41,926 bases of DNA, taken from the NCBI GenBank assembly GCA_002102225.1, contig LQPB01000001.1, forward strand, positions 1 to 41,926. The letters are read 5' to 3'. The DNA comes from Mycobacterium interjectum (GTDB lineage Bacteria > Actinomycetota > Actinomycetes > Mycobacteriales > Mycobacteriaceae). Below the pieces are notes generated by a model. That model ran no database searches and was not told the origin of the DNA. It was given only the letters and a program-made list of their open reading frames with translations. The first letter of the stretch is position 1; each line of letters opens with the position of its first letter. The translations under genes were made by a program, and so were the position numbers. Below, one piece after another: positions 16,299 through 27,197 of this stretch.

Positions 16299-19003
16299 GA
16301 TCGCAACACCCCTCTAGTTGTTAGCTCTTCGACGCGCCGCGCTTGACCCTCGTCGTCCAATATTCGCACTTGTATCGAACCGCCAGGCTGGCCGACTCCC
16401 GGCGAAACCTCCGACACCTCTATAGTCCACCCCTCGGGTAAGTCACCGAATGTATATACGTTATAGGGTTCACGAAGAGAATCAACATGCAGGGAACGTT
16501 GTTCCCATGACGCAGGTTGACCGTGCTCCATTACTGCCAAATACCTGCCATCGGTCTTACCGATGCGGTCGAGTTGCGAACCATAGTCCCTCAAGAATTT
16601 TCCGGGATCGGTGTAGGCGACTCGCGTGCCGGGTACAGCGCCATCGTTAGATGGAAAATTGGTCCAGTGTTCTCCCTTATCTCCGACCTTGTTGAAACGC
16701 TCGGCATATTGCTGTTCAGTGTATGCATGTCCGTGCGGGTCACGGCCGAAAGGCGCCTCAGCATCCTTAATTAAGCCCGCAACTGACGGTTTGATATGAC
16801 TCGGATCGACTGGATTGTCGGTAAATTCCCAATGTTCAGGCAGCCGTTCGCCGTAGTGCGGGTCAAGCGCACCGTCCGGTAACCGATGCCACCCATCGCC
16901 CGAAGGCTCATGGGAATGCACCGGATCCTGACGTTGCCCGTCCGCGGAACTGCTATGGCCGGGTCCCGACGGACCGTCGTCGTCTCCCGGAAGACCATCT
17001 GGGCGACCGTCATGCGGGCCACCGTGACCCGGCCGATGGGGTCCCCCGCCGAGGGGTTGATTGCCCGGCGGGCCGCCGTCGGCATGCCCATGCCAGCCGT
17101 TGCCGGGTGCCGGTAGTTCGGGCGGTCGACCACCAGCGGGCATGGAATGCGGCGCCGTGGACGGGAAGGGCGGCGCCGACTGAGATGCGTGCCCAGCAGC
17201 AGGCGCGGGTTCGGCGGGAACTCCGCTCGGCGCTATAGGCTCGCGAACCGCCGAATGGTCAACGAATTGCGACATCGTCGACGGGACGCGTTCGGCCGGC
17301 GCCGCGGGTCCGGATTGCGGGGGCGGCGCGGGCGAGGTCGCCGGAACCGGATCATGCGGACCACCCGCGGCCGGTGCGACGGCCGACGGTTCAGGGGGCG
17401 GTTCGTGCACAGCCCGCCCCGGCGGCACCGCATCCGGAGCGCCGGGCGCGTCGGGCGGGCGCGGTACGGACTCCACGGGCGCCTCGAACGGCTTCGGCTC
17501 CGGCGCACCCACCGGGCGGCCACCGACGGGCGGCTCGATCTTGGGCAGCTTCCCGGTAACGCCTTCGAGGTTCTTGGTCAGATCACCGCCCGCCCCGGCG
17601 ATGTCAGCCAGGGCACCGCGGGCACCGGCGAGCCCGCCGGCCGCCTCCGCACCCGCTCGCCCGGCCGCGCCCGCGGCCTCCGCGGCCTCGGCGCCTTGCA
17701 GGGCCGCCCCACCGGCATCCGTCGCCACGCCGGCTTCGCCGGCCCCGGGGATGAAGAACATCGCGACGTCGAACGCGTTCTCACCGAAACCCAACCCGGG
17801 GCGCGCGGTGCTCCAATCATCAAGGTGCAGCAAGGCTTTGAGCTGCTGCCAGTTCGCGTCGACGAACTCCTGCGGGTTGAGGACGCCGTTGACCAGGCTC
17901 CCTTTCCACAAGCCTTTGCCCATGTCGGTCCAGGTTCCGGCCGCGCCATGGGGATCGACGAGGAACCATCGCGGGTCGAGGTCCCCGATGGATAACGCCA
18001 TCCCGACAGCGCCTTTCAGCGCGCCCTCGTTCGCGTTGGCGAAAACGTCGAAAACCGTGGCCACCTGGTTGCCGACCGCATCGCCCAAAAAGTGCTTGAG
18101 CTCGCCGCGCACATACTTTTCCAATTTGACGACCAAGCCGTCGACGATCCCTAAACCCACCTTGACGCCCTGCTCCGCGGCCCGGGCCTCGCGCCCCAAG
18201 TTGTGCAGCACGCCATTGATGTCCCTGGCGATCTTCTTGATCTCGTCGAAGGCATCCCCTTTGACGATCAGCATCAGGTCGTGGCCCAGATCCGTCAGCG
18301 ACCCCAGCCGGTTCAACAGGTCGCGGATCGCGTTTTGGGCGCGCTCAACGTCGTTGGCGAAATCGTCAAGGGCGCGGGCCAGCTTTGCGGACGCGTCGAA
18401 GATCTTGGCAACGCAGTCGCGGATCTGCGACAAAGCCACATCGATCTTGCCGCCTTCGGGGATTTGATGCGCGTCCAGCAGCACCATTGCGGCGTTGAGC
18501 CCGTCCCGCGTCCCACCGGCCCCCACGGCGAAGGCCCGCCATTGAGCAGCGGCCGCGTGAATCCCGGCCGCGTCGCCGTCGGGCCACACATCGTCGACGA
18601 ACGACTCCACCACCGCCCAAAGCAGCGGGGGCGGCTGCCCCTTACCCCAGGTCCCCGGCGGCCCCGGGGCCGTGATCTTCTCCGGCGCGGGCGGCGCCTG
18701 CAGCGCGCCGGCGCCGCCGCCCAGCGTGGACGCCGCTTCGGCCTGCGAATAGTTGGCGGCACCCTGCTGTATCAGCGCCCCGCATTGCCGGCACGCGTTG
18801 ACGGCGGCGGCAGCCGCCTGCAGCACTCGCTTGCCCGCGTCCTGATACGCCAGGCCGAACACCGCGCCGGCCGCGTCCAGGCCGGTGTGGGCCGCAAACC
18901 CCGCCGTCAGCACCGTCAGGTTCGCGGCCAGGCCATCGCCGGCGGCAATCACCGAGCTGCCGACGGCGAACAGCGCCTGAGGATCGACGACCAACGGAAC
19001 CAT
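16295..19003 (-). CDS. cpnT: CpnT-like outer-membrane channel/NAD+ glycohydrolase toxin
   Basis: From ATG 19003 this gives 902 residues (M. tuberculosis CpnT, Rv3903c, has 846). Residues 1 to about 450 correspond to the N-terminal channel/export domain, starting MVPLVVDPQALFAVGSSV and containing FVDDVWPDGDAAGIHAAAAQ. A Pro/Gly/His-rich linker spans about 480-700. Residues about 706-902 are a TNT domain: EHWEFTDNPVDPSHIKP, APFGRDPHG, GAVPGTRVAY, RYLAVMEHG and GQPGGSIQVRI. Counting from the C-terminus, Arg813, Arg833 and Gln878 match R757, R780 and Q822 of M. tuberculosis TNT, but the catalytic His792 position is Asn848 (AAC, codon 16460-16462). Toxicity may therefore be reduced or lost. The 3' third is AT-richer than the 5' part. 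It is coupled to the immunity gene. Confidence 0.9.
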   Translation of the reverse strand: MVPLVVDPQALFAVGSSVIAAGDGLAANLTVLTAGFAAHTGLDAAGAVFGLAYQDAGKRVLQAAAAAVNACRQCGALIQQGAANYSQAEAASTLGGGAGALQAPPAPEKITAPGPPGTWGKGQPPPLLWAVVESFVDDVWPDGDAAGIHAAAAQWRAFAVGAGGTRDGLNAAMVLLDAHQIPEGGKIDVALSQIRDCVAKIFDASAKLARALDDFANDVERAQNAIRDLLNRLGSLTDLGHDLMLIVKGDAFDEIKKIARDINGVLHNLGREARAAEQGVKVGLGIVDGLVVKLEKYVRGELKHFLGDAVGNQVATVFDVFANANEGALKGAVGMALSIGDLDPRWFLVDPHGAAGTWTDMGKGLWKGSLVNGVLNPQEFVDANWQQLKALLHLDDWSTARPGLGFGENAFDVAMFFIPGAGEAGVATDAGGAALQGAEAAEAAGAAGRAGAEAAGGLAGARGALADIAGAGGDLTKNLEGVTGKLPKIEPPVGGRPVGAPEPKPFEAPVESVPRPPDAPGAPDAVPPGRAVHEPPPEPSAVAPAAGGPHDPVPATSPAPPPQSGPAAPAERVPSTMSQFVDHSAVREPIAPSGVPAEPAPAAGHASQSAPPFPSTAPHSMPAGGRPPELPAPGNGWHGHADGGPPGNQPLGGGPHRPGHGGPHDGRPDGLPGDDDGPSGPGHSSSADGQRQDPVHSHEPSGDGWHRLPDGALDPHYGERLPEHWEFTDNPVDPSHIKPSVAGLIKDAEAPFGRDPHGHAYTEQQYAERFNKVGDKGEHWTNFPSNDGAVPGTRVAYTDPGKFLRDYGSQLDRIGKTDGRYLAVMEHGQPASWEQRSLHVDSLREPYNVYTFGDLPEGWTIEVSEVSPGVGQPGGSIQVRILDDEGQARRVEELTTRGVLRS

Positions 19004-19041
19004 CGCGCGAAATTGTCGCCGACGCCGTCGCGGGCCGCTAT

Positions 19042-21336
19042 TCACCCAGCGGCGCGCCGAGCTAGCGTGATGCGGTGCCGTCCGGCCGGCATGGCCACGG
19101 TCGGCCCGGCCGGCTGGTCGTCAAGTTGCACGTCGACCCCGGCGGGCAGCCCGGCCAACGTGATCCGCGTGGCCAGATCGGTGGCCACCGTGATCGTGGA
19201 CGACGGGAGCGCGGCCAGCCCGGCGCGGGCAACGTCCACCGTGAGGCTGGCGACCCCGGTGAGCCGCAGCGTTAGATACGGCAATGGGGCGACGGCCCGT
19301 CCGACGTGCCAGTCCAGCTCGCTGTACAGACCGGGCGACGGGTCAAGGTTCCAAACAACGCCGCGGTGGTGCCGGATCGCGTGCGTCGGATCGGGCCGGG
19401 CATACGACCGCGCGTCGACCTCGGCGACCGCCCCGCGCCGCGCCGTCACCGCCGGATCGGCGACCAGTTCCGAGAGCCACCACACCTGGTGCGGCCCGAT
19501 ACCCAGGTCGGCGCGCACCAATTGCGGATACCACGCGAACGTGATGTGCCCCGGATCGGCTTGGCGCACAGCCGTTTCCATGTGCGAGATCGGATCCTCG
19601 AACTTGTCCTGCAGCACCCAGGCGATGTGATCCTCGAGCGGATAGACGGTGAACCGGTGGCGGTAGCCCAGCCGGTCGAGCTCGAGCACCTGCTCGGCGG
19701 CCGAGGCGAACGGCACCAGCTCGTCAACCAACCCGTGGGCGATGACGTACGGCAGCCAGCGAGCGTTGACCAGCAGCTTCCAGGTGTCACCCTCGCGGGC
19801 GCACGGCGATTCCAGGTCCAGGTCGGCCGGGATGTCCACGTCGGGCAGCAGCCGCACGCCGCACGCCGGCGGCCCGGCCAGCACCACCGCCTGCGAGAAG
19901 ACCTGCGGGTAGCTCAACCCCAGCTTGTAGGCCGCATACCCGCCCATCGAATAGCCGGCGATGACAGTGCGATTGGGGTCGGTGGCCAGCTGTTCGGCGA
20001 CCCGCGCCCACACTTCCCACACGTCGAGTTCCCCGGCGTCGAAATACCAACTCGACGGGCCCCGCGCCAGCGGGGTGACCACCACCGAGTCGCGGGCCTC
20101 GCAGACCTCGTGCAACAGGCTCGGGTCGATGGCGGCGAACTGACTTTGGCCCAGCGCCAGCGAGTGCAGCAACAGCGTTAGCGGCAGCGTGCGCCCCGGC
20201 GCGTAGCTGGACGGCAGGCAGATCGAATAGGGCTGGACGCGCCCGAGGAACTGCGGCTTGGTGCTCAAGATGTCGTAGGCGGCCAGCCCTCCCGCCACGC
20301 CCTGCCCGAGCTCGATCGAGGAGACGTACCAGCGGGTCGACGGGCCGGCGATGACCGGCTCGGGCTCGGTGTCGCGCGCGGCGAGCCGAGCCCACGGCAC
20401 CGTCGCCGCGAACGCGGACACGTCGCCGTGGCCAAGGGCCGCCGCCTGTGCCGCGTCCGACCAGAAGTTCAGGTGCGGCGGCTCCTGGGCGTTGGTGCGG
20501 AACGCGACGTTGTAGACGTTGGGCTGCCCGGGCAGCGCCCCGCGCTCGGCGGGCACGTCGGCGAACCCGTCGCCGGCCGCGTTGGCCAGCCCGGCGGCCA
20601 GCCGGACCGTCCAGGTTCCGGTCGGCTCCAGCACGGACCGCGGGATGCGCGCCACGAACGAGCGCGATTGCATGTCGACGCTGTGCTCCATCGGCGTCGT
20701 GGCCCGGGTGGTCAGGTCGATCAGCGTGGCCCCGCGCCCCGATACCACCAAGGCCGTGTCGATGCCCTGCGAGCGCACGCCGGCCCCGGCGGGCCACTCC
20801 GCGGTGCCCGCCAGGGAGGGATCGGTGTCGAAGGTGAACAGCGCGATCGGCACCGAGGCGTCCACCAGGGTGTTCCAGTCGATGCGCCACCACGTATCGG
20901 TTTCGGTGAGCCCGATGGCGACGCGGAAAATGTCGGCGCCGTTACCCGCTGCGGGCCCGTCGGGGTAGACGTAGGTGCCGCGCGGGGGCGCCTGAATCTT
21001 CAGGTCTCCGACGGGGACGCCGGTCGCGCCGTGGTCGTCGTAGAGGAAGTCCGTCCAAAACAGGGCGCCCCCGGCCAGCCGGCCGGTGCCGCAGGTCCGC
21101 GGAAACTCCTCGCCGAACGGCCAATTCGACGGCGCCGGCAACCGCGGTTCGGGGCGCCGCGCGGCCGGCGGCACGCCCTCGGGCATCCCGTCGACGACGA
21201 CGAGCTCGGCGGGCGGCGCGGGAGCGGGAGTGACGGGGTGCAGCACGGCGTCGGCGACGTGCCGCGCGATGCGCAGCGGCAGCAGCGTGAGGTCCAGGAT
21301 CGACACGTGGCCCAACGTACGCGGCGGGACCGTCAT
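19042..21336 (-). CDS. Alpha/beta hydrolase, prolyl-oligopeptidase (S9)-like, with N-terminal beta domain
   Basis: This protein of about 764 residues starts at ATG 21336, six bases after the pepE stop; an internal GTG at 21306 is an alternative. Residues about 100-330 are rich in beta-type and aromatic segments and may form a DOMON/glucodextranase-like sandwich; this is tentative. Residues about 370-600 are an alpha/beta hydrolase: nucleophile motif GYSMGG with Ser463, a GLVDELVPF segment supplying the likely acidic residue near 534, and EDHIAWVLQ with the likely catalytic His near 568. A small beta-rich domain closes the protein. No clear signal peptide is seen, but [20 protein letters not shown] begins it. 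The substrate, peptide or ester, is unknown. It is probably cotranscribed with pepE. Confidence 0.8.
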   Translation of the reverse strand: MTVPPRTLGHVSILDLTLLPLRIARHVADAVLHPVTPAPAPPAELVVVDGMPEGVPPAARRPEPRLPAPSNWPFGEEFPRTCGTGRLAGGALFWTDFLYDDHGATGVPVGDLKIQAPPRGTYVYPDGPAAGNGADIFRVAIGLTETDTWWRIDWNTLVDASVPIALFTFDTDPSLAGTAEWPAGAGVRSQGIDTALVVSGRGATLIDLTTRATTPMEHSVDMQSRSFVARIPRSVLEPTGTWTVRLAAGLANAAGDGFADVPAERGALPGQPNVYNVAFRTNAQEPPHLNFWSDAAQAAALGHGDVSAFAATVPWARLAARDTEPEPVIAGPSTRWYVSSIELGQGVAGGLAAYDILSTKPQFLGRVQPYSICLPSSYAPGRTLPLTLLLHSLALGQSQFAAIDPSLLHEVCEARDSVVVTPLARGPSSWYFDAGELDVWEVWARVAEQLATDPNRTVIAGYSMGGYAAYKLGLSYPQVFSQAVVLAGPPACGVRLLPDVDIPADLDLESPCAREGDTWKLLVNARWLPYVIAHGLVDELVPFASAAEQVLELDRLGYRHRFTVYPLEDHIAWVLQDKFEDPISHMETAVRQADPGHITFAWYPQLVRADLGIGPHQVWWLSELVADPAVTARRGAVAEVDARSYARPDPTHAIRHHRGVVWNLDPSPGLYSELDWHVGRAVAPLPYLTLRLTGVASLTVDVARAGLAALPSSTITVATDLATRITLAGLPAGVDVQLDDQPAGPTVAMPAGRHRITLARRAAG

Positions 21337-21341
21337 CCCTG

Positions 21342-22469
21342 CTAGGACGCGGGCACCACGATCAGTTCGTGCGGCCGGTTGTTGACGGCCAGGGCGCCGT
21401 TCTCGGTGACGACGACGATGTCCTCGATCCGCGCTCCCCAGCGGCCGGGGAAGTAGATGCCGGGCTCGATGGAGAACGCCATGCCCGCGGCCAGCGGCAG
21501 GTCGTTTCCGGTGACGATGTACGGCTCCTCGTGCACCGACAGCCCGATGCCGTGCCCGGTGCGGTGCACGAAAAACTCCGCCAGCCCGGCTTCGGCCAGC
21601 ACGTCGCGGGCGGCGGCGTCGACCCGCTCGGCGGTGACGCCGGGGCGGACGGCGTCTACTGCCGCGCGCTGGGCCCGCTGCAGCACCGAATACTGTTGCG
21701 CCACATCGGGTGCGGGTTCGCCGATGCTGTAGGTGCGCGTCGAGTCGGAGTGGTAGCCCGGCTCGTACGCGCCGCCGATGTCGACGACGACGATGTCGCC
21801 CGCCTGCAGTTCGCGATCCGAGTAGCCGTGATGCGGGTCGGCCGCGTTCGGGCCGGACCCGACGATGATGAACGCCACCTCCGAATGGCCCTCGGCGACA
21901 ATCGCTCCGGCGATGTCGGCGGCGACGTCGGCCTCGGTGCGACCGGGGCGCAGAAACTCCGGCACCCGCGCGTGCACCCGGTCGATGGCCGCGCCGGCCT
22001 TGCGCAGCGCGTCGATCTCGCATTCCTCCTTGACCATCCGCAGCTCGCGCAGCACGTCGGTGGCCAGCACCGGCAGCACGCCGAGCACTTCGGCCAGCGG
22101 CAGCAGGTGCAGCGCGGGCATGGAATCGGTCACGGCCGTGGCGGTCGGCCCGCCGCCCAAGGTCGCTCCGACCAGGCGGTAGGGGTCGTCGCCGTCGACC
22201 CAATCCCGCACGGCCAGGCCCAGTTCCGCGATGGCCGACCGCTTAAGGGAGGCCAGCTCCAGCCGGGGCACCACCACCGTCGGGTCCCCGGAAGCCGGCA
22301 GCACCAGCGCGGTGAGCCGCTCGAGGGTCTGCGCGCGGGAGCCGACGAGGTAACGCAGGTCGTAGCCCGGGGTGATCACCAGGCCGGCCAGCCCCGCGTC
22401 GGCGGTCGCCGCGGCCGCCGCGGCCAGCCGGCGCGCGTACACGCCCGCGTCGAATCGGTGGGAATCCAT
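21342..22469 (-). CDS. pepE: M24 family Xaa-Pro peptidase PepE
   Basis: This 375-residue protein is a creatinase-like N-terminal domain plus a pita-bread metallopeptidase, the same length as M. tuberculosis PepE (Rv2089c). The five dinuclear-metal ligands are visible: two Asp in [20 protein letters not shown], His in [16 protein letters not shown], Glu in FSIEPGIYF and Glu in ARIEDIVVV. Such enzymes cleave Xaa-Pro N-terminal or dipeptide bonds in the cytoplasm. Start ATG 22469 gives [17 protein letters not shown], typical of the family. It is divergent from the exonuclease gene with 93 bp between starts. Confidence 0.92.
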   Translation of the reverse strand: MDSHRFDAGVYARRLAAAAAATADAGLAGLVITPGYDLRYLVGSRAQTLERLTALVLPASGDPTVVVPRLELASLKRSAIAELGLAVRDWVDGDDPYRLVGATLGGGPTATAVTDSMPALHLLPLAEVLGVLPVLATDVLRELRMVKEECEIDALRKAGAAIDRVHARVPEFLRPGRTEADVAADIAGAIVAEGHSEVAFIIVGSGPNAADPHHGYSDRELQAGDIVVVDIGGAYEPGYHSDSTRTYSIGEPAPDVAQQYSVLQRAQRAAVDAVRPGVTAERVDAAARDVLAEAGLAEFFVHRTGHGIGLSVHEEPYIVTGNDLPLAAGMAFSIEPGIYFPGRWGARIEDIVVVTENGALAVNNRPHELIVVPAS

Positions 22470-22562
22470 GGCTGCCAGGCTAACCGCTGCGCCGAACGTC
22501 GACTTGTTGCGCTGATTTCCGCCGAGAGTCGACAACAACCCGACGCTGGGCTCCATGACAAG

Positions 22563-23534
22563 ATGGCCGGCATGCCCTCGCGATCGCCGCTGGTGCTGCT
22601 CGACGGCGCCAGCATGTGGTTCCGCTCGTATTTCGGGGTGCCGTCGTCGATCACCGCCCCCGACGGCCGCCCCGTCAACGCCGTGCGCGGGTTCCTGGAC
22701 GCGATGGCCGTCGTGATCACCCAGCAGCGCCCCTCTCGGCTGGTGGTGTGCCTGGACCTCGACTGGCGACCTCAGTTCCGGGTGGACCTCATCCCGTCCT
22801 ACAAGGCGCACCGGGTCGCCGAACCCGAGCCCGAAGGCGAGCCCGACATCGAGGAGGTCCCCGACGACCTGACGCCCCAGATCGACATGATCATGGAGCT
22901 GCTGGAGGCGTTCGGGATCCCCACGGCGGGCGCGGAAGGATTCGAGGCCGACGACGTGCTGGGCACGCTGGCGGCACAAGAGCGCACCGATCCGGTGGTG
23001 GTGGTCAGCGGCGACCGCGACCTGCTGCAGGTGGTAACCGACGATCCCGTCCCCGTCCGGGTGCTCTACCTGGGCCGGGGGCTGACCAAGGCCACACTGT
23101 TCGGCCCGGCCGAGGTGGCCGACACGTATGGCGTGCCCCGGGACCGGGCCGGCGCGGCCTACGCCGAACTGGCGCTGTTGCGCGGCGACCCGTCCGACGG
23201 GCTGCCCGGGGTGCCCGGGATCGGTGAGAAGACGGCGGCCACCCTGCTGGCCCAGCACGGCTCGCTGGAACAGATCCTGGCCGCCGCACAGGATCCAAAG
23301 TCCAAGATGGCCAAGGGTTTACGCGGCAAGCTGCTGGCCGCGACGGACTATATCGAGGCCGCCGACCGGGTGGTGCGGGTGGCCACCGACGCCCCGATCA
23401 GACTGTCGACGCCCACCGACGCCCTGCCGCTGGCGGCCGCGCATCCGAAACGCACCGCCAAGCTGGCCACCGAGCTGGGTGTCGGCTCCCCGATCGCCCG
23501 CCTGCAGAAGGCGCTCGACGCGCTGCCCGGCTGA
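22563..23534 (+). CDS. 5'-3' exonuclease-domain protein (Rv2090-like)
   Basis: This 323-residue protein resembles the 5'-3' exonuclease domain of DNA polymerase I without a polymerase. It shows [16 protein letters not shown] with the first metal-binding Asp, PSYKAHR, the acidic cluster [24 protein letters not shown], and the helix-hairpin-helix [18 protein letters not shown]. These are FEN-type nuclease features for removing 5' flaps or RNA primers. ATG 22563 is chosen; ATG 22572 is an alternative, and neither has a strong ribosome-binding site. It is convergent with the DUF4333 protein gene, with 3 bp between stops. Confidence 0.9.
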   Translation: MAGMPSRSPLVLLDGASMWFRSYFGVPSSITAPDGRPVNAVRGFLDAMAVVITQQRPSRLVVCLDLDWRPQFRVDLIPSYKAHRVAEPEPEGEPDIEEVPDDLTPQIDMIMELLEAFGIPTAGAEGFEADDVLGTLAAQERTDPVVVVSGDRDLLQVVTDDPVPVRVLYLGRGLTKATLFGPAEVADTYGVPRDRAGAAYAELALLRGDPSDGLPGVPGIGEKTAATLLAQHGSLEQILAAAQDPKSKMAKGLRGKLLAATDYIEAADRVVRVATDAPIRLSTPTDALPLAAAHPKRTAKLATELGVGSPIARLQKALDALPG

Positions 23535-23537
23535 CCG

Positions 23538-24332
23538 CTACTGGGGCCGGCCGACCTCGTAGGTGCCCTTGTTGTCCTGGAAGGTCACCGTCACGTGCTT
23601 CTTGGCGCCGTCGATGCTGACGTCGCAGTCGAAGGTGCCGCCCTTCTTGACGACCGGGTCCTGGCCGTGGTTGCACGAGACGTCTTTGACGTTCTTGGCG
23701 CCGTAGCCGTTGGTCTCATCGGACAGGATCTGCTGCACGCCCGCCTGGGCCTTGTTGACGTCGAGCTTGGTGGTGACGAAAAACCCGGGCTCCCAGAAGC
23801 CGAGCACCAGCACGACCGCGACGACCAGCAGGGCGATCGCGCCGGCCACGCCGCCGATCAGCGCCGTCGAGCGCTTCTTCGCGGGCTGTTGGTACGGCGG
23901 GTACTGCTGCGGGTACTGGCCCGGCTGGCCGTACTGGCCCGCCTGGCCGTACTGGCCGGGCTGACCGTACTGGCCGGGCTGACCGTACTGGCCCGGCTGG
24001 CCGTACTGGCCCGGTTGCGCGTACTGCCCGGGCTGGCCGTACTGGCCCGGCTGGCCGTACTGGGGCTGCTGCGCCCCGTACTGCGCGGGCTGGCCGTAAC
24101 CGGGCTGCTGCGCGGGGTACTGCTGCGGGTACGCCTGCTCGGTGGGCGGTTGGTACTGCGGGTACTCGGCGGGCGGGGTGGCCGGCGTGTAGGCGGGAGC
24201 CTGCCACGTCGCGTCCTGGCCCGGCTGCTGCTGCCAGGGTGATCCGACCTGGGTAGGCTCCGAGGACTGATCGCCGGTCTGGCCGGGCGGTTGCCATTCG
24301 TGGCCCGGCTCCGATCCCTGCGGTCCGCTCAT
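23538..24332 (-). CDS. Membrane-anchored DUF4333 protein with Gly-Gln-Pro-Tyr repeats (Rv2091c-like)
   Basis: This 264-residue protein starts at ATG 24332 with a strong GAGGAG site upstream. The N-terminal cytoplasmic region of about 150 residues is low-complexity Pro/Gln/Tyr-rich, with a run of (Y)GQPGQ-type repeats from about 23920 to 24070. A single membrane segment ([20 protein letters not shown]) follows a Lys-Lys-Arg stop. The extracytoplasmic C-terminal domain ([19 protein letters not shown], a [10 protein letters not shown] segment, [10 protein letters not shown]) has two Cys likely forming a disulfide and matches DUF4333. It corresponds to Rv2091c. Function is unknown; a sensory or cell-envelope role is only inferred. 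Confidence 0.88.
   Translation of the reverse strand: MSGPQGSEPGHEWQPPGQTGDQSSEPTQVGSPWQQQPGQDATWQAPAYTPATPPAEYPQYQPPTEQAYPQQYPAQQPGYGQPAQYGAQQPQYGQPGQYGQPGQYAQPGQYGQPGQYGQPGQYGQPGQYGQAGQYGQPGQYPQQYPPYQQPAKKRSTALIGGVAGAIALLVVAVVLVLGFWEPGFFVTTKLDVNKAQAGVQQILSDETNGYGAKNVKDVSCNHGQDPVVKKGGTFDCDVSIDGAKKHVTVTFQDNKGTYEVGRPQ
23920..24070 (-). repeat. In-frame Gly-Gln-Pro/Tyr tandem repeats
   Basis: The 18-bp unit encoding roughly QYGQPG repeats about eight times (variants QYAQPG and QYGQAG) in the cytoplasmic segment of the DUF4333 protein. The repeat number is likely to vary between strains. Similar low-complexity leaders occur in other mycobacterial membrane proteins. Confidence 0.75.
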
Positions 24333-24408
24333 CGTCTCTCCTCAGTTCCCTTGTGTCTCGCGCTATTAGCGAGCTGTCAGCGCTCTGTAACGGTAGCTCG
24401 CGCCCAGC

Positions 24409-27158
24409 CTACCCGGCGTCAACTGCGACGACGCCGCGCCGAACGTCGTTGATGGCCCGCTTGGCGGCGGCGCGCAGCTCTGGATCCGGCGCGGCGTTGC
24501 GCACCTGGTCCAACAGGTCTAGCACCTGGCGGCACCATCGCACGAAGTCCCCCGCCGACAAGGGCGAGCCGACCCCTGGATGTCGGCGACGGCCAGCGCG
24601 GCGGTGAGGTCCCCGGTCCGGGCCCACCGGTAGATGACGTTGACGAAGCCGTCGTCGGGTTCGCGGCTCGGGGCGATCCGGTGCGCCTGCTCGTCGGCGC
24701 GCAGCGCGGTCGACAACCGCGACGTTTGCTGCAGCGCCTGCCGCAACCGCTGCGTGGGCACCTCAGCGGCCAGCGCACCACCGGCGCCGTCACCGCCGCG
24801 GGATTCGTACAGCACCGCCGAGACCACCGCCGCCAGCTCGGCCGGTTTCAAACCCGACCACGCGCCGGTGCGCAGGCATTCGGCGACCAACAGGTCGCTC
24901 TCGCTGTAGATGCGGGCCAGCAGCCGGCCGTCGTCGGTGACCCGGGGATCGGTGGTCGGACCCCGGATGAAGCCGCGCTCGGTGAGCAGCCCGACGATCC
25001 GGTCGAACGTGCGCGCCAGCGAGTTGGTGGCGGCGCCCACCCTTTTCTCCAGTTGCGCGTTGTCGCGTTCGATGCGCAGGTAGCGTTCGGCCTCCCGCAT
25101 CCGGGACTCGAGCCCCGCGCTGTTGTGGGCGGGATGCCGGCGCAGCTCCGCCCGCAGCGACGCCAGCTCGGGGTCGTGCAGCGCGCCGTCCCCGTCCGCG
25201 CGGCCGCTGCGACGCGGGGCCGGCACCTCCAGCCCGGCGGCGGCCGACAGCAGCGCCGACGCCAGATCGCGCCGGACCCGCGGCTGGCGGTGTTCGACGC
25301 GCTTGGGCAACGACATCGAGCCGACGGGCGCCGTCGCACCCGAGTAGTCCGCGGACGAAATCCGCCCCGCCCAACGGTTCTCGGTCAGCACGAGGGGGCG
25401 CGGGTCGTCGCCGTCGCGGGCCGACTCCAGCACCACAGCTAGCCCGCCGCGCCGGCCGTGGGTGATCGTGATGATGTCGCCGCGCCGCAGCGCGGCCAGG
25501 GCATCGGTGGCGGCCTGCCGGCGTTGCAGCCGCGACGCGCGGGACTGCGCGCGTTCCATCTCCGAAATCCGCGCGCGCAGCCGGGCGTATTCGAAGATCG
25601 GCGCGTCGGGGCCGCCGAGTTCGACGGCGATCTCGTCGAGCATCCGCTGGCCGCGCTCGATGCCGCGGACCAGGCCGACGACGGAGCGGTCGGCCTGGTA
25701 CTGGGCGAACGACTGCTCGAGCAGCTGATGGGCCTGCTCGGGGCCCATGTGCTGGACCAGGTTGATGGTCATGTTGTACGACGGCGCGAACGAGCTGCGC
25801 AGGGGGAAGGTTCGGGTGGATGCCAGCCCGGCCACCGCGGCGGGCTCGGTGGTTTCTTCGCTGGGATTCCAGAGCACCACCGCGTGACCCTCGACGTCGA
25901 TGCCGCGCCGCCCGGCGCGACCGGTGAGCTGCGTGTACTCCCCGGGCGTCAGCGGCACGTGCTGCTCGCCGTTGAACTTGACCAGCCGCTCGAGCACCAC
26001 CGTGCGCGCGGGCATGTTGATGCCCAGCGCCAGGGTTTCGGTGGCGAACACCGCCTTGACCAGGCCGGCGGTGAACAGCTCCTCGACCGTGTGCCGGAAC
26101 GCCGGCAGCATCCCCGCGTGGTGCGCCGCCAGGCCCCGCAGCAGCCCCTCGCGCCATTCGTAATAGCCGAGCACGGCCAGGTCGGCGTCGGCCAGGTCAC
26201 CGCAGCGGTGGTCGATCACCTCGGCGATCTGGGCGCGCTCCTCCTCGGTGGTCAGCCGCAGCGGCGACCGCAGGCACTGCTGCACCGCGGCGTCACAACC
26301 GGCCCGCGAGAACACGAACGTGATCGCCGGCAGCAGGCCCTGCGAGTCGAGGATCGCGATCACATCCGGCCGCGCGGGCGGCCGGTAGAACCGCGGCCGT
26401 CCGACCCCGGCGCGCCCCGCGCCCCTTCTGCGCGGCTGCCAGTCCGACATCCGGTCCGCCTCGCGGCGATGCGCGATGTGGCGCACCAGGTCGGGGTCGA
26501 CACGCGATTTGTCGGCCTCGTTGCCGTAGTCGAACAGATCGAACAGGCGCTTGCCCACCAGGACGTGTTGCCACAACGGAACGGGCCGGTGCTCGTCGAC
26601 GACGACGGTGGTGTCGCCGCGGACGGTCTGGATCCAGCCGCCGAACTCCTCGGCGTTGCTCACCGTCGCCGACAGGCTGACCAACCGCACCTCGTCGGGC
26701 AGGTGCAGGATCACCTCCTCCCACACCGGTCCCCGCATCCGGTCGGCCAGGAAATGCACCTCGTCCATCACCACGTACGAAAGCCCTTGCAGCGCGGGCG
26801 AATCCGCGTAGAGCATGTTGCGGAGCACCTCGGTGGTCATCACCACGACGGGCGCGTCACCGTTCACCGACATGTCGCCGGTCAGCAGCCCGATCCGGTC
26901 GCGGCCATAGCGCTCGGTCAGGTCGGTGTGCTTCTGGTTGCTCAGCGCCTTCAGCGGCGTGGTGTAAAAGCATTTGCCGCCGGAGGCCAGCGCCAGGTGC
27001 ACCGCGAACTCGCCGACCACCGTCTTGCCGGCCCCCGTCGGCGCGCACACCAGCACCCCGTGGCCGCTTTCCAGCGCCGCGCACGCCCGCCGCTGAAAGT
27101 CGTCGAGGGTGAAGGGCAGTTCCGCGGTGAACCGAACCAGCTCGGCCGGTTCGGTCAC
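24409..27158 (-). CDS. helY: DEVH-box helicase HelY, frameshifted near the 3' end
   Basis: HelY is a superfamily 2 (Ski2-like) helicase. Visible motifs are Walker A APTGAGKT, DEVH box VMDEVHFLADR, SATVSN (motif III) and LTGRAGRRGIDVEG (motif VI), followed by the helical C-terminal domains. The uninterrupted frame from GTG 27158 ends at 24519 after 879 residues with an abnormal tail (SARPCRRGTS). A shift at the G-run 24573-24576 by one missing base restores the expected ending, VGSPLSAGDFVRWCRQVLDL through to VVAVDAG, stopping at 24409-24411. The restored protein would be about 916 residues, close to the 906 of M. tuberculosis HelY (Rv2092c). This is either a sequencing error in a homopolymer or a recent 1-bp deletion. 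It lies downstream of tatC on the same strand. Confidence 0.88.
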
Positions 27159-27197
27159 GCCGTCGCCCGATTGCGCGAGGGTGCGCGGAAAGACACG

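Noticed and set aside
17147..17995. Plus-strand frame opposite cpnT
   Set aside because: Arg/Gly-rich mirror of the Pro/Ala linker of CpnT; no protein-like features or ribosome-binding site.
21337..22203. N-terminal extension of the alpha/beta hydrolase to over 1000 residues
   Set aside because: It overlaps pepE on the same strand in another frame and has shadow-type Arg/Gly composition; ATG 21336 follows the pepE stop.
21369..22560. Long plus-strand open frame leading into the exonuclease gene
   Set aside because: It is antisense to pepE, whose protein is clearly recognised. High GC leaves antisense frames open.
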